A stretch of 64,000 nt of DNA from Methylococcales bacterium (GCA_026399095.1 JAPLRP010000019.1:1-64000), one strand, 5' to 3'. Positions 35,475-45,621 are shown, counted from the first letter of the stretch. Made by a program: numbers and translations. The notes: generated from the letters alone by a model not told the origin.

Positions 35475-36831
35475 GCATTTCCTCTATTTTATTGTTATTG
35501 ATTGTATTTAAACGATTTATAAATTGCGATGGCCAACGCTGTCGAGCAATGCGAATAGGCAAAGAAAAGCTATACAGACTTGATGTAAGTTGCGTCTGTA
35601 GTATGAGTGGGTTGCTGAAATATAAAGCGCGACTGATCGATGGATGCAGTGCGATAGGAGCTTTTAAGAATGGCGACTTGCAGAAAGCAAGTTCGTTAGA
35701 ATTGTGAGTTGTGACAATCAGGTAGGTAGAAAAAACAGGAGGTGAAGTTGCACCTACACCATTAGTCAAAAAACTGGTTGCAAGCAAGTAAAACGATTGG
35801 GGTAAATTTAGATAACGAATAGCTTCTAGAGAAGAACTATTGTTATAAACAGGAATAGGGATAAATAAAACAGCAGGAGAATAAAAACGAGGCGTGTTAT
35901 TAACAAGTAAAACGGTAGGCGGTGAGGTCACACCTACGCCGCCCGCTAAAAAATGAGTACCTGTCTGATGATTTACAAGCAAGTTGGTGATTGTTGGTTT
36001 ATTCACCAAGGCCATGCTGACATGGAAAATGTTACCACTAAGTTCTCTATCAGGGTCAGGCATGGAAGCGATAATAGCCTGATACTGTTTTGTTGCACTT
36101 ATATCAACTAAGCTTTCTCCTTCGCTAAATAACACCTGTCGATTATATGCACTGTTTGATGTTGCCAAGGTGTTTGGACTTATGTGACCGTTAGCATGTT
36201 GAGTTTCTGCTAGAGCGGTCAATTTAGTTGATGAATTGTTGCTCGCAGGCTGTGCGTAAATTATCTGACTTAAAAAAAGTGCGAAAATAACGATGATTAA
36301 ACGGACGACTAAAATACCTGCGCCATGTAGTAGTAGTGTGGCTACCATGAATCCTAAGGTATAAGAAATCAGGCTGGCTGAAGTTGATATTTCTTGTCCG
36401 TGGGCAAAGCCATGAAAAAAAGCGAAGAAGGCTACAATTAGAACGTTGGTGTGGCTGCTAAAACGAATTTTTCGTGTAATTAATCCAATAAGTATTAAAC
36501 TGGATAGCAAAACAATTGCTTCCGCGCCGGGTAATATAATTCCTGCTGCACCGGCCAAACCACCCAGGCTCATGACGCCGACAAAGGTTGTTGGTAACAG
36601 CCAAATTGCATTACCCCGTAATTGCGCAGCCCAAATACCTACGGCAAGCATGGCGAGTAAATGGTCTGCACCATGTAACGGATGGATGAATCCACTTGTC
36701 CAGTCGGTAATGTCAACAGTTGCCATTAGATTTTTAATCAATACCAAAACTAATGCCAACACTAAGCCAAAGCCAAGCGGTAACCGCTGACGTTTGCATA
36801 AGGCTGAAAGTGTTGATATTGGGTTTAGCAT
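35443..36831 (-). CDS. HupE/UreJ-family protein with long unusual C-terminal extension
   Basis: A 462-residue frame. Residues about 25-200 are a HupE/UreJ metal permease-like domain with several helices and HPLHGADHLLAML, AFFAFFHGFAHGQE motifs. The remaining roughly 260 residues are unlike the family, which normally ends near 200. That part contains two similar segments (FLAGGVGVTSPPTVLLV and FLTNGVGATSPPVFSTYL) and overlaps the receptor start. Either this is a real fusion, or the normal stop was lost and the gene reads through a repeat-bearing spacer. An in-frame extension overlapping a good downstream ribosome binding site favours the latter in part. Confidence 0.65.
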   Translation of the reverse strand: MLNPISTLSALCKRQRLPLGFGLVLALVLVLIKNLMATVDITDWTSGFIHPLHGADHLLAMLAVGIWAAQLRGNAIWLLPTTFVGVMSLGGLAGAAGIILPGAEAIVLLSSLILIGLITRKIRFSSHTNVLIVAFFAFFHGFAHGQEISTSASLISYTLGFMVATLLLHGAGILVVRLIIVIFALFLSQIIYAQPASNNSSTKLTALAETQHANGHISPNTLATSNSAYNRQVLFSEGESLVDISATKQYQAIIASMPDPDRELSGNIFHVSMALVNKPTITNLLVNHQTGTHFLAGGVGVTSPPTVLLVNNTPRFYSPAVLFIPIPVYNNSSSLEAIRYLNLPQSFYLLATSFLTNGVGATSPPVFSTYLIVTTHNSNELAFCKSPFLKAPIALHPSISRALYFSNPLILQTQLTSSLYSFSLPIRIARQRWPSQFINRLNTINNNKIEEMHEITKTKFNA

Positions 36832-37174
36832 TAAATGGTTAGGTTTTTCATAAAATAAAAGGTGATAAATTCTGGGCTATTTTTTAATTTTATGCAAGTT
36901 TATGTTTTTTGTGCAGATAGTTTTAGTATTTCATCTTATTTTAGTTACTAGAAAAAATTTATCTATGTGGAGCTTGATAGCTTCATATCGAATGGGATAA
37001 ATCAATGAATTTAACATCAGTATATCAATGTTAATGCGACAATTTGCCGCGCGTCTTTCTGTCGCGCGACAATCTGCCGCATTCCAAATGTTAAATTAAT
37101 TTATTAAACTATCTGCGACTTATAAATCAGTCGTATAAATTTACTTAATTAATCTAATAGTTCGGAGATAAACA
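36832..37174. other. Intergenic region with 15-bp direct repeats and palindrome
   Basis: No gene seen. GCGACAATTTGCCGC (37036-37050) and GCGACAATCTGCCGC (37066-37080) are near-identical direct repeats. TGTCGCGCGACA (37060-37071) is a perfect 12-base palindrome overlapping the second repeat. Arrangement upstream of the gene at 37175 suggests an operator for a dimeric regulator (inference). Confidence 0.5.
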
Positions 37175-37501
37175 ATGAAAAAAAATAGTTTAATGATTTT
37201 TGGCGCTATGGCTCTTATCGTTGTAGCAGGTTTAAAAGTTACTATTGCGGGCAGTAGCGAACCAAACCCAAACGATAATCCACATAATTCAATGCATCGT
37301 TGGGTAAATAACATTGAAGAGTCCAGTGCTTTTGTTGGGATTAAGGAAGATCAATCGGTTGCCTGGTTTGTGGCGCATACTAAAGAAGCCCGTGAGCAAA
37401 ATAAAGCTTGCTATGATAATCCGGCAATAAAATTATCTACCAATTGCATTAATTCCTTAAATGCCTTACAACTAGCTTTTGCTGGTGCTAGCGGTCGTTG
37501 A
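37175..37501 (+). CDS. Hypothetical secreted protein
   Basis: A 108-residue protein with a signal peptide (residues 1-26, ending TIAG). The mature part contains two cysteines (NKACYDN and TNCINSL), probably a disulfide, and tryptophans in HRWVNNIEESSAF and VAWFVAHTKEA. CGGAG precedes ATG 37175. I do not recognise a family. It stands alone with a repeat-bearing upstream region and a downstream hairpin, so it is its own transcription unit. Confidence 0.6.
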   Translation: MKKNSLMIFGAMALIVVAGLKVTIAGSSEPNPNDNPHNSMHRWVNNIEESSAFVGIKEDQSVAWFVAHTKEAREQNKACYDNPAIKLSTNCINSLNALQLAFAGASGR

Positions 37502-37946
37502 GAAATGCTGACCTTTTGCGGGTAAATGTTATTTACTTTACCCGCGATAGCTTATGCCGCAGTTCTTATAAAATCAGCTTGTTGCCCCAGTAATACTGTT
37601 GTTTAATAACATCCTTAGTACGACATCAATAATAAAAACTAAGTTGTTATTATTCCTCAAAACCCGGCTACGAAAGAAACCTACCGTTACAGGTCTGCAA
37701 TCTTTTTGTATGACCCTTGTTAAATTCTCTCATTTTAAAAATACAAATTCTCGTGACTGATTGCGTAGCGTTAGGTATCCAGTTATATTTAAGCCTGTAG
37801 TGTTTTAAAAATAGCGTTTTGCGGTGACTTGGTTAGAATATTCTGTATGTCATTTCTACTGTTGCTTTTTGATGGAGTCAACAAAAGCAATAATGCCAAT
37901 AAAAATTAGAACTTGCCGGATTTTGCCGGTTAATCAGGAGTAATAA
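37502..37946. other. Gene-free spacer with terminator-like hairpin
   Basis: A perfect 9-base stem GCGGGTAAA (37518-37526) / TTTACCCGC (37537-37545) follows the preceding gene but has no T tract. The rest has no convincing frame or RNA; a CAGGAG ribosome binding site for sucC is at about 37935. The promoter of sucCD must lie here but no clear boxes stand out. Confidence 0.4.
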
Positions 37947-39113
37947 ATGAATATTCATGAGTATCAGGCCAAGCAGTTATTTCAAAATTATGCAATACCC
38001 GTACCTCAAGGAATGCATGCAAACACCTCAGAAAGAGCTAAAGCAATTGCCGAGGAATTAGGCGGTGAAGGCTGGGTAGTAAAGGCACAGGTTCATGCCG
38101 GTGGCAGGGGTAAAGTGGGTGGTGTGAAAGTCGCAAACAATTTAACTGAAGTAGTTGAAATAAGCGAGAGTTTGCTCGGCAAAAGATTGGTAACTATTCA
38201 AACAGTTAGCGCCGGTTTACCAATCAATTCATTATTGATAGAAAAGCTTTATCCCATTAAGCGTGAGTTATATCTCAGTATTTTGGTTGATCGAGCCAGT
38301 GAGAGAATTATTTTTATAGCTTCGGTAGCAGGTGGTATGGATATAGAAACCATTGCACATGAGTCACCTGAAAAAATTATTTCTGTACCTGTCCATCCAT
38401 CAGCAGGGTTGCAATCTTATCAGTGTCGAAAAGTGGCTTATACCTTGGGACTTAAAGGAACTCAGATTAAAGCGTTGACTAAAATAATGCAAGGTATGTA
38501 TGAGTTGTTTTTGGATAAAGATGCCAGTCAAATTGAAATTAATCCTTTAATTGAAACCGAAAGCGGCGATTTATTAGCATTAGACGCTAAAATAAATTTT
38601 GATGATAACGCAGTTGCAATTCATTCGGATATTTTAGCCATGAAAGATCCGACCCAAGAAGACGATAAAGAAAATTATGCCCAGCAATATGGACTTAATT
38701 ACATAACCTTGGAAGGTAATATAGGTTGTATGGTCAATGGCGCCGGCTTGGCAATGGCGACTATGGATCTTGTTAAATTAAAGGGTGGTTTGCCTGCAAA
38801 CTTTCTTGATGTGGGCGGCGGAACGAATGTCGAGAAAGTATGTGAGGCATTCAAACTGATTCTTTCTGATAAAAGCGTTAAAGCCGTTTTGGTTAATATT
38901 TTTGGAGGTATCGTTCAGTGTGATGTGATTGCTGCCGGAATTCTGGCTGCTATTGAACAGATTCACGTTACTATTCCTGTCGTGGTTCGGCTGGAAGGCA
39001 CCAATGTTGAGCAAGGCAGAGCATTATTAAGCAACACAGGTCTTAATATTTATCCTGCGGATGATTTAGCGCATGCAGCAGAACAAGTAGTAGCTTTAGC
39101 GGAGGCGGTATGA
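37947..39113 (+). CDS. sucC: ATP-grasp CoA ligase beta subunit (SucC or malate-CoA ligase MtkA)
   Basis: A 388-residue beta subunit of the succinyl-CoA synthetase family. It carries the N-terminal ATP-grasp ([31 protein letters not shown]), [20 protein letters not shown] for metal binding and [17 protein letters not shown] in the ligase domain. Succinyl-CoA synthetase works in the TCA cycle; malate thiokinase of the serine cycle is closely related and cannot be separated by eye. The stop overlaps the alpha subunit start. CAGGAG precedes the ATG. Confidence 0.9.
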   Translation: MNIHEYQAKQLFQNYAIPVPQGMHANTSERAKAIAEELGGEGWVVKAQVHAGGRGKVGGVKVANNLTEVVEISESLLGKRLVTIQTVSAGLPINSLLIEKLYPIKRELYLSILVDRASERIIFIASVAGGMDIETIAHESPEKIISVPVHPSAGLQSYQCRKVAYTLGLKGTQIKALTKIMQGMYELFLDKDASQIEINPLIETESGDLLALDAKINFDDNAVAIHSDILAMKDPTQEDDKENYAQQYGLNYITLEGNIGCMVNGAGLAMATMDLVKLKGGLPANFLDVGGGTNVEKVCEAFKLILSDKSVKAVLVNIFGGIVQCDVIAAGILAAIEQIHVTIPVVVRLEGTNVEQGRALLSNTGLNIYPADDLAHAAEQVVALAEAV

Positions 39114-39976
39114 GTATTTTAATTAATAAAGACACTAAAGTTATTTGCCAAGGATTTACAGGTAAGCAAGGCACCTTTCACTCCCAACAAACACTGGATT
39201 ATGGGACACAATTGGTTGGCGGTGTAACGCCCGAGCGTGGCGGAGAGAAGCATTTGGGTTTGCCTGTTTTTAATACTGTTGACGATGCGGTTAAGAGCAC
39301 TGGCGCTAATGCCAGCGTTATTTATGTGCCGCCTTTTTATGCGGCTGATGCAATTCTTGAGGCCGTTGATGCCGGTATTAAAATTATAGTTTGCATCACC
39401 GAAGGTATTCCTATTCTACAAATGTTACGTGTTAAAGCTGCAATGGCCGGGTCGGGCGCCTTATTAATCGGGCCTAATTGTCCGGGTGTAATAACGCCGG
39501 GTGAATGTAAAATCGGCATTATGCCGGGTAAAATTCACCTGCCGGGTTCTATAGGGATTGTGTCACGCTCTGGAACCTTAACGTATGAATCGGTTCATCA
39601 AACGACCCAACAAGGCTTGGGACAAAGCACTTGTGTGGGAATTGGTGGCGATCCCATTCACGGGATGAATTTTGTTGATGTGCTGAGTCGTTTTCAGGAA
39701 GATGAAGATACAAAAGGTATCGTTATGGTTGGTGAAATTGGTGGTAGTGAAGAAGAAGATGCCGCTGACTATATTAAAGCCTATGTAACTAAACCTGTTG
39801 TAGCTTATATTGCAGGACAAACGGCACCCGCTGGTAAGCGTATGGGGCATGCAGGCGCAATTGTAACGGGCGGTAAAGGAACAGCGAAAGGTAAAATTGC
39901 CGCGCTTAAAAGTGCCGGAATTGAGGTTTGTGTTTCCCCTACCGATATCGGTGTTGCAATGAAGGGTTGTTTTTAG
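39110..39976 (+). CDS. sucD: CoA ligase alpha subunit (SucD or MtkB)
   Basis: A 288-residue alpha subunit with a CoA-binding Rossmann domain ([20 protein letters not shown]) and the phospho-histidine H247 in [14 protein letters not shown], matching H246 of E. coli Suc[22 protein letters not shown] is also diagnostic. Overlaps sucC by 4 bases. The C-terminus (GVAMKGCF) is slightly short. As for the beta subunit, malate-CoA ligase is the alternative assignment. Confidence 0.9.
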   Translation: MSILINKDTKVICQGFTGKQGTFHSQQTLDYGTQLVGGVTPERGGEKHLGLPVFNTVDDAVKSTGANASVIYVPPFYAADAILEAVDAGIKIIVCITEGIPILQMLRVKAAMAGSGALLIGPNCPGVITPGECKIGIMPGKIHLPGSIGIVSRSGTLTYESVHQTTQQGLGQSTCVGIGGDPIHGMNFVDVLSRFQEDEDTKGIVMVGEIGGSEEEDAADYIKAYVTKPVVAYIAGQTAPAGKRMGHAGAIVTGGKGTAKGKIAALKSAGIEVCVSPTDIGVAMKGCF

Positions 39977-40006
39977 GGGTTGTTTAGCCGCATTTTAGTA
40001 TTGCTA

Positions 40007-40039
40007 TCGCGAGACTCTTTTTTATTAGAGCTCTCGCGA
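40007..40039. terminator. Bidirectional hairpin between convergent sucD and miaA
   Basis: TCGCGAGA (40007-40014) pairs with TCTCGCGA (40032-40039), extended inside by CTCT/AGAG. It lies between two convergent genes about 30 bases after sucD. T's occur only in the loop, so strength is uncertain. Confidence 0.5.
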
Positions 40040-40042
40040 ATC

Positions 40043-40987
40043 TTAACTCGAGATACAGTGTTTTGTGAACGCTAAAGTAGCGTCAAACAAATTAGTTTGC
40101 CCGCTCTGAAAAAGCGTTGCATCAGTTTCTTTACGGAGCCAGGTAAATTGACGTTTAGCTAATTGTCTTGTTGCGATAATGGCTTTTTCTGTCATGGCTT
40201 CAAAATCATCTGCACCTTGCAAATAGGCCCAGGCTTGTCGATAACCCACTGCGCGTATTGAGGACATTTTTTCGTTTAGATTGCCACGATGGTAAAGTTT
40301 TTCGACTTCGTTGATAAAACCTTGTTCAAGCATTACATGGAAACGTTGAGCGATAATTTCATGAAGAATTTTTCGGTCTGATGGTGCAACAATCAGCTTT
40401 ATTTTTTGATAAGGCAACGCTTCTGATTGTGCAGAGTCAAAAAATGAAGATAAGGTTTTGCCGCTGATTGCGAAAACTTCTAAAGCGCGTTGGACACGTT
40501 GAGGATCATTAGGGTGAATTCTTGCAGCTGCGAGCGGATCAATTTCAGCGAGACGGTTATGTAGGGCTTCTTTACCTGATCTCTCTAAATCCAGATCTAA
40601 TTGAGCCCTAATTAAAGGATTCGCCTCAGGCAATACAGCAAGTCCATTAAACAAAGCATTAAAATAAAGCATGGTGCCTCCGACCAATATTGGTATTTTT
40701 CCGCGCCCTGTTATTGCCGCCATTAAAGTAAGTGCTTGCGTTCTGAATTGACCTGTTGAGAAAGATTCTGAGGGATCTAAAATATCAAGTAGATGATGAG
40801 GAATACCCCCTCTTTCTTCTAGCGTCGGTTTTGCTGTGCCTATATTCATATCTCTAAAGACCAGAGCAGAATCTACACTAATAATTTCTCCATCCAACGC
40901 ATTTGCCAGTTTTACAGAAAGCGCTGTTTTACCCGAAGCTGTTGGCCCCATTAAAAAAATAGCTGGAGGGAGCGAGTGTTTTGGCAT
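40043..40987 (-). CDS. miaA: tRNA dimethylallyltransferase MiaA
   Basis: A 314-residue enzyme that adds dimethylallyl to A37 of tRNAs reading UNN codons. The N-terminal P-loop is LMGPTASGKTALS, followed by ISVDSALVFRDMNIGTAKP with the catalytic Asp and VGGTMLYFNAL. The C-terminal RQLAKRQFTWLRKE is conserved. It lies 39 bases downstream of mutL on the same strand, the usual mutL-miaA order of gammaproteobacteria; hfq does not follow here. Confidence 0.96.
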   Translation of the reverse strand: MPKHSLPPAIFLMGPTASGKTALSVKLANALDGEIISVDSALVFRDMNIGTAKPTLEERGGIPHHLLDILDPSESFSTGQFRTQALTLMAAITGRGKIPILVGGTMLYFNALFNGLAVLPEANPLIRAQLDLDLERSGKEALHNRLAEIDPLAAARIHPNDPQRVQRALEVFAISGKTLSSFFDSAQSEALPYQKIKLIVAPSDRKILHEIIAQRFHVMLEQGFINEVEKLYHRGNLNEKMSSIRAVGYRQAWAYLQGADDFEAMTEKAIIATRQLAKRQFTWLRKETDATLFQSGQTNLFDATLAFTKHCISS

Positions 40988-41026
40988 TATTATAGATTCA
41001 CGGAATGAGATTGGGGTGCAATTTAT

Positions 41027-42850
41027 TTATTGCCCGCGCAAGAAGAATTTATCGAGGTCTTGGGTGGATAATTCAATCCAGGTTGGTCTGCCGTGATTAC
41101 ATTGTCCAATTCTTTCGGTTTGCTCCATATCCCTCAGTAAAGCATTCATTTCTTCTATGGTTAAACGACGGTGCGCACGAACCGATCCATGACAGGCAAT
41201 AGTTGCCAAAAGTTGGTTGGTTTGTTCCTGTATCCGAAGGCTCATGCCATGTACAGAAATATCCGCCAAAACATCACGAATTAACTTTTCTTTGTCGATA
41301 TTGCCCAATAATGCCGGTGTTGACCGCAGAATGATGGTTTCAGGTCCTGAACGATTCAATTCAAATCCAAGTGAATTAAAAAACTCATACTCTTGCTCTG
41401 CTAAATCAGCTTCTGATGAGCTGACATTGATCTTAATAGGTAACAACAGGGGTTGGCTTGGAATTGCACCTTGATGATATTGTTGTTTCAGTCGTTCGTA
41501 AGTAATCCGTTCATGTGCCGCATGCGTATCAACCAAGATGATTCCTGTTGGCGTTTCGGCCAAAATATAAATATTGTGTAAGTGTGCAACAGCATAGCCT
41601 AACGGGGCATTAACAGTTGTTTCGGGTAGTGGTTGATCTTGATGTTTTTGTGAGGGCTTGTCTTCAGGATACAAAGAAGCATAAGACTTAATCGTTTCAG
41701 CTACCGTTAAAGTTAGTGAGCTTTGCTGTGGTGGTCTATGATTGAAAGCGGCAGCAGAATTAAAATATTGGCGTGTTGCGGGTTGAGAGAGAACTTCTGA
41801 ATTCGTTTGTCCGTTGGCCGCAATCTCAATTCGTGAAATGCTGTGCTCAGGCCTTAAATCTGCTAGTGATCGGTGCAGGGCGGTAAATAAAAAGTCATGA
41901 ACCAGTCGGCCTTCTCTAAATCTGACTTCCAGTTTTGCAGGATGTGCATTGACATCAACTAGGGTAGGGTCTAGTGTTAAATACAAAACAAAGACAGGGT
42001 GGCGACCATGAAATAAAACGTCCTGAAAAGCTTGTTTAACTGCATGTGCAACCAGCTTATCTCTTATTAATCGGCCATTTACATAGAAAAACTGCATATC
42101 TTGTTGGCTACGAGAAAAGGTGGGTAAACCAACCCAGCCGGTTAAATGTAAGCCTGATGCTGAAAACTCAATCTTAACCGAATTTTCAATAAAGGTTGAT
42201 CCACATATATTGCCGATTCTTTGCTCTTGGGCTGAATCGGTTTTTGCCGGTTTTAGATTAAATACTTCTTTTTGATTATGGGTAAGGGTAAAGCCAATAT
42301 CAAAACGGCTAAGCGCCATTCTTTTTATTAATGTTTCTATGTGGGCAAATTCGGTTTTTTCGGTTTTTAGGAACTTGCGTCTGGCCGGCGTATTATAGAA
42401 TAAATCCCGCACATCTATTGTGGTGCCTTGAGGGTGAGGGTCTGGTTGAGGATTAAAGTTTCTTTCCGATCCATCTGCAGTGACACACCAAGCGCATTCT
42501 GCATCCTTAGTGCGCGAAATCAGAGTCAGTCTTGCAACAGAACTGATGCTGGGTAAAGCTTCGCCACGAAAACCCATGCTGGAAACTTGTTCTAAATCTT
42601 GCAGGGTTGCAATTTTACTGGTGGCATGCCTTGATAAGGCTAAGGGCAAATCTTCTTTAACGATGCCACAACCATCGTCCCTTATTTTTATAAGTCGAGT
42701 GCCACCTTGTTCTACTTCTATAGTAATTTGTCCTGCACCGGCATCAAAACAGTTTTCAACCAATTCTTTAACGACAGATGAGGGTCTTTCTACAACTTCG
42801 CCAGCGGCAATCTGATTGATTAATTGAATCGGTAGTGAATGAATGCGCAT
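41027..42850 (-). CDS. mutL: DNA mismatch repair protein MutL
   Basis: About 607 residues from ATG 42850 (MRIHSLPIQLINQIAAGEVVERP), the usual family start; an in-frame ATG at 42904 would add 18 residues. The GHKL ATPase motifs ELVENCFDAGA, RDDGCGI and MGFRGEALPSI are present. The C-terminal domain has DTHAAHERITYE and CNHGRPTW, as in Pseudomonas-like MutLs with endonuclease activity, so a MutH partner may be unnecessary (inference). It is followed by miaA. Confidence 0.95.
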   Translation of the reverse strand: MRIHSLPIQLINQIAAGEVVERPSSVVKELVENCFDAGAGQITIEVEQGGTRLIKIRDDGCGIVKEDLPLALSRHATSKIATLQDLEQVSSMGFRGEALPSISSVARLTLISRTKDAECAWCVTADGSERNFNPQPDPHPQGTTIDVRDLFYNTPARRKFLKTEKTEFAHIETLIKRMALSRFDIGFTLTHNQKEVFNLKPAKTDSAQEQRIGNICGSTFIENSVKIEFSASGLHLTGWVGLPTFSRSQQDMQFFYVNGRLIRDKLVAHAVKQAFQDVLFHGRHPVFVLYLTLDPTLVDVNAHPAKLEVRFREGRLVHDFLFTALHRSLADLRPEHSISRIEIAANGQTNSEVLSQPATRQYFNSAAAFNHRPPQQSSLTLTVAETIKSYASLYPEDKPSQKHQDQPLPETTVNAPLGYAVAHLHNIYILAETPTGIILVDTHAAHERITYERLKQQYHQGAIPSQPLLLPIKINVSSSEADLAEQEYEFFNSLGFELNRSGPETIILRSTPALLGNIDKEKLIRDVLADISVHGMSLRIQEQTNQLLATIACHGSVRAHRRLTIEEMNALLRDMEQTERIGQCNHGRPTWIELSTQDLDKFFLRGQ

Positions 42851-43093
42851 TAGCTTGGGTATAAGTAGGGCAGAAGGTGGGTAAATAGAAATGTTTTTAT
42901 CCATTCAGAGAGGGGGGGGCGATTTCTGATGCACAGAAACAATCAAGCTTCTGTGACGGTGTATTTACGATTATTATTGATAATTAATTGTATCAGCTAC
43001 TAATCTATGTGTGAGCAATTAACTACTACATAAAGATAAAATTATACCCTAGATATAGTTAGGCCTTATAACTTTTAAAATTGAGGTCTTACG

Positions 43094-43341
43094 ATGAATT
43101 TGGACGTTATTAAAGAAATTTTGCTTTATTGTCTTGCTTTCAATTATGGAATGCTTGTGATTTGGTTTGGTTTGTTGTTTTCTGGTTTGCCCACGATTTT
43201 GTATATCGTCTGCACAGTCGGTGGTTTATTTTATCGTTAGAAACCTTTGATCAACTGCACTATGTCAGTATGGCATTTTATAAGATTGGAATAATCATAC
43301 TAAACATAGCGCCTCTTGTGGCATTCTGGCTTGCGTTTTAA
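43094..43341 (+). pseudogene. DUF6868-family membrane protein gene with a frameshift
   Basis: The first part reads from ATG 43094 (MNLDVIKEILLYCLAFNYGMLVIWF), and the second part continues in the frame one base back (WFAHDFVYRLHSRWFILSLETFDQLHYVSMAFYKIGIIILNIAP). Together they form one DUF6868-like two-helix membrane protein of about 80 residues; separately neither is complete. The shift falls around 43160-43185, which has TTTT and TTG/GTT runs. Could be a mutation, a sequencing error in a T run, or a programmed shift; the first is most likely. Confidence 0.7.
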
Positions 43342-43365
43342 AGCGACTTAGAGCAGTAGACTGAG

Positions 43366-43575
43366 TTAATATGATAGTCGATATTGTTTTCTTGAACATT
43401 GTCCGTAGATTAAAATGCCTCCACCGACTGCTTCCTCTATTATTGAAGCAATGCCAAAGTCAGAATGTTCAATGGTATGAATTAAAACGTCAATAGTATG
43501 TCTTTGGGTATTGATGATATTGGACTCATCAAGAATGCAATTAAGTTGCTGTAAATTTAATAGCTGAATTTTCAT
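43366..43575 (-). CDS. Hypothetical protein, 69 aa
   Basis: A short frame with plausible composition (MKIQLLNLQQLNCILDESNI start; IIEEAVGGGILIYGQ near the end). There is no strong ribosome binding site. It is convergent with the frameshifted gene and diverges from the histidine kinase. A near-perfect inverted repeat lies just upstream of its start. I do not recognise a family. Confidence 0.4.
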   Translation of the reverse strand: MKIQLLNLQQLNCILDESNIINTQRHTIDVLIHTIEHSDFGIASIIEEAVGGGILIYGQCSRKQYRLSY

Positions 43576-43585
43576 TTTGTTAAAA

Positions 43586-43600
43586 TTTAGTTTAACTAAA
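43586..43600. promoter_or_regulatory. 15-base inverted repeat in divergent promoter region
   Basis: TTTAGTT-T-AACTAAA is symmetrical. It lies 10 bases upstream of the 69-residue ORF and about 155 bases before the histidine kinase gene, and could be an operator. AT-rich sequence makes chance possible. Confidence 0.3.
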
Positions 43601-43754
43601 ATTTAAAGTGTAGTTTATATCAAAGGATTTGCCAGATTCTAGAATGATTTTATGGGCCGGCAATACTTTTATGGTTTCTGCAGCTAAACTGTATGAAAAA
43701 AGGACAATTATAAGCCAGCGTTAATTGCAATTACTCTCAGGAAGCCTATTCGCA

Positions 43755-45614
43755 ATGTCCACTAAATCCATGAAGAATGGGAGTGCTAAAATTCTCCAAA
43801 AAGAAGCAGAGCAATTACTTGTTAAATTATCAAAAGATTTTGGATTGGTGTCATCTATAGACATTGAAAAGTTGTTGTTTGAATTTAAAGCTCATCAAAT
43901 AGAGTTGGAAGCACAAAATGATGAATTAAAACGAACGCATCAGCAATTGATCGCCTCTTATGATGATTTTGAGATGATCTATAATTTATCCCCTGTCGCT
44001 TATCTAACGCTAGATGAGCATGGCATTATTAAAAAAGCCAATATTGCCGCCATGCAATTATTGAATGGTTCTAAAGAGGGTCTTTTAAACAATAAGCTGG
44101 GGGATTATATGTATCCTACAGATCAGGAAGAATATAATTTTTTTATCCATGATCTTGTCTATGGAGCAAATAATAAAATGCTAAATGCGAAGCTGGCTAC
44201 CCAGAATAACGTCTCAATAAAATCTGAATGTCCGGGGCTGGGGCTATATAGTTGTTCTAGATCATTTTGCACTCATAATAGCCAGTTTATTTATGTAGAA
44301 TTACGCGGTAGCGTTAATAAATGTAATGCCGGTAATGTTCAAATTTACTTAGCAATTCAGGATATTACAGAATATAAATACACTCAGGAAACTATTTCTT
44401 GTCTAAATGAAAAAATGGAGGAAAAGATTCATGAACAGACAACCAAGCTTATTGAAAGTAATTTGGATTTAACTAAAAAAATCAAAGAGCTTAATCATTT
44501 TAAGCACCAATTATGTGAGCGGGAGGCTAAACTTAATGCCATTTTTAATGCCTCTATAGAAGGCATTATAACCATCGATACGTCTGGTAATATAGTCTCT
44601 ACCAATGCGGCTGTGGCCACTATTTTTGGTTACAGTGAAGCTGAACTTATAGGTAGTCGTTTTGACAAATTAATGTCGACCTCGCGAAGAAAAAAAAATG
44701 GCCGTGAGGTAAAAAAATATCTTCATTCTAAAATCCCCAGTATTATTGGTTTAATTCGCGAGGTTGACGGCATTCGTAAGGACGGCTCGGTAGTGCCTTT
44801 GGATATCTCATTGGTAGAATTTTCAATAGATAGTATGAGCTATTTTGCCGGTATTGTCCGCGATGTAAGTTTGCGTAAACATCAGGAGCAGCAAGAGAAA
44901 AAGCACCTGGAAGAGCTGGCTCATGTTACCCGTCTTTGTCTTATGGGTGAGATTGGATCAGGTATTGCCCACGAAATTAATCAGCCACTAACCGCCATTG
45001 CAAATTATACACAGGCTAGTTTGTGTTTTATTAAGACTGAAAATCCAGACCTTGGCAAGCTGAGAGATATCTTGTTCAAGATACATCAGCAGGCACTTAA
45101 AGCGGGGCAGATCATTCATCGTATGAAGGATTTTGTCAGTCATAGAAATGTATATCGTATAGATAGGGATATCAATACCTTGGTTGAAGATGCTGTTAGC
45201 TTATGTGCCACTGACTTAAAGCAAAATAATATACGCCTGAAGCTTGAGTTGGAAAAAAATATTCCAGTTGTTTCTATTGATGACGTTCAAATTGAGCAGA
45301 TTTTGTTAAACCTGATAAGAAATAGTATTGATGCCTTAAAAGAGTTGTCAAAAAATATACAACGTCAATTGTCCATCGAAACTCATTTGATAAATCAAAA
45401 TGCTATAGAGGTCAGGATAAAAGATAACGGCATTGGTATTAATGAAGAGCAGCAAAAAAAAATATTAACCCTATTTTACACTACAAAAGCAGGCGGAATG
45501 GGAATGGGGTTGTCCATCAGTCGCTCCATTGTAGAAGCGCATGAAGGTGTTTTTCATTTCAATAGTAAACCGGAAAAAGGCACAACTTTTTATTTTACCT
45601 TGCCCTTAAAGTGA
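43755..45614 (+). CDS. Soluble PAS sensor histidine kinase, FixL/NtrB-like
   Basis: About 619 residues from ATG 43755 with an AGGA site upstream. There is an N-terminal coiled coil, a first PAS domain (about 70-170; MIYNLSPVAYLTLDEHGIIKKAN), a coiled linker, a second PAS domain (about 260-380; LNAIFNASIEGIITIDTSGNIVS), then HisKA (GIAHEINQPLTAIANY, the phosphorylated His) and HATPase_c (QILLNLIRNSIDAL, DNGIGI, GMGMGLSISRSIVEAHEG). No transmembrane helix, so a cytosolic signal is sensed. The response regulator follows 7 bases later. Confidence 0.93.
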   Translation: MSTKSMKNGSAKILQKEAEQLLVKLSKDFGLVSSIDIEKLLFEFKAHQIELEAQNDELKRTHQQLIASYDDFEMIYNLSPVAYLTLDEHGIIKKANIAAMQLLNGSKEGLLNNKLGDYMYPTDQEEYNFFIHDLVYGANNKMLNAKLATQNNVSIKSECPGLGLYSCSRSFCTHNSQFIYVELRGSVNKCNAGNVQIYLAIQDITEYKYTQETISCLNEKMEEKIHEQTTKLIESNLDLTKKIKELNHFKHQLCEREAKLNAIFNASIEGIITIDTSGNIVSTNAAVATIFGYSEAELIGSRFDKLMSTSRRKKNGREVKKYLHSKIPSIIGLIREVDGIRKDGSVVPLDISLVEFSIDSMSYFAGIVRDVSLRKHQEQQEKKHLEELAHVTRLCLMGEIGSGIAHEINQPLTAIANYTQASLCFIKTENPDLGKLRDILFKIHQQALKAGQIIHRMKDFVSHRNVYRIDRDINTLVEDAVSLCATDLKQNNIRLKLELEKNIPVVSIDDVQIEQILLNLIRNSIDALKELSKNIQRQLSIETHLINQNAIEVRIKDNGIGINEEQQKKILTLFYTTKAGGMGMGLSISRSIVEAHEGVFHFNSKPEKGTTFYFTLPLK

Positions 45615-45621
45615 GCAATTT

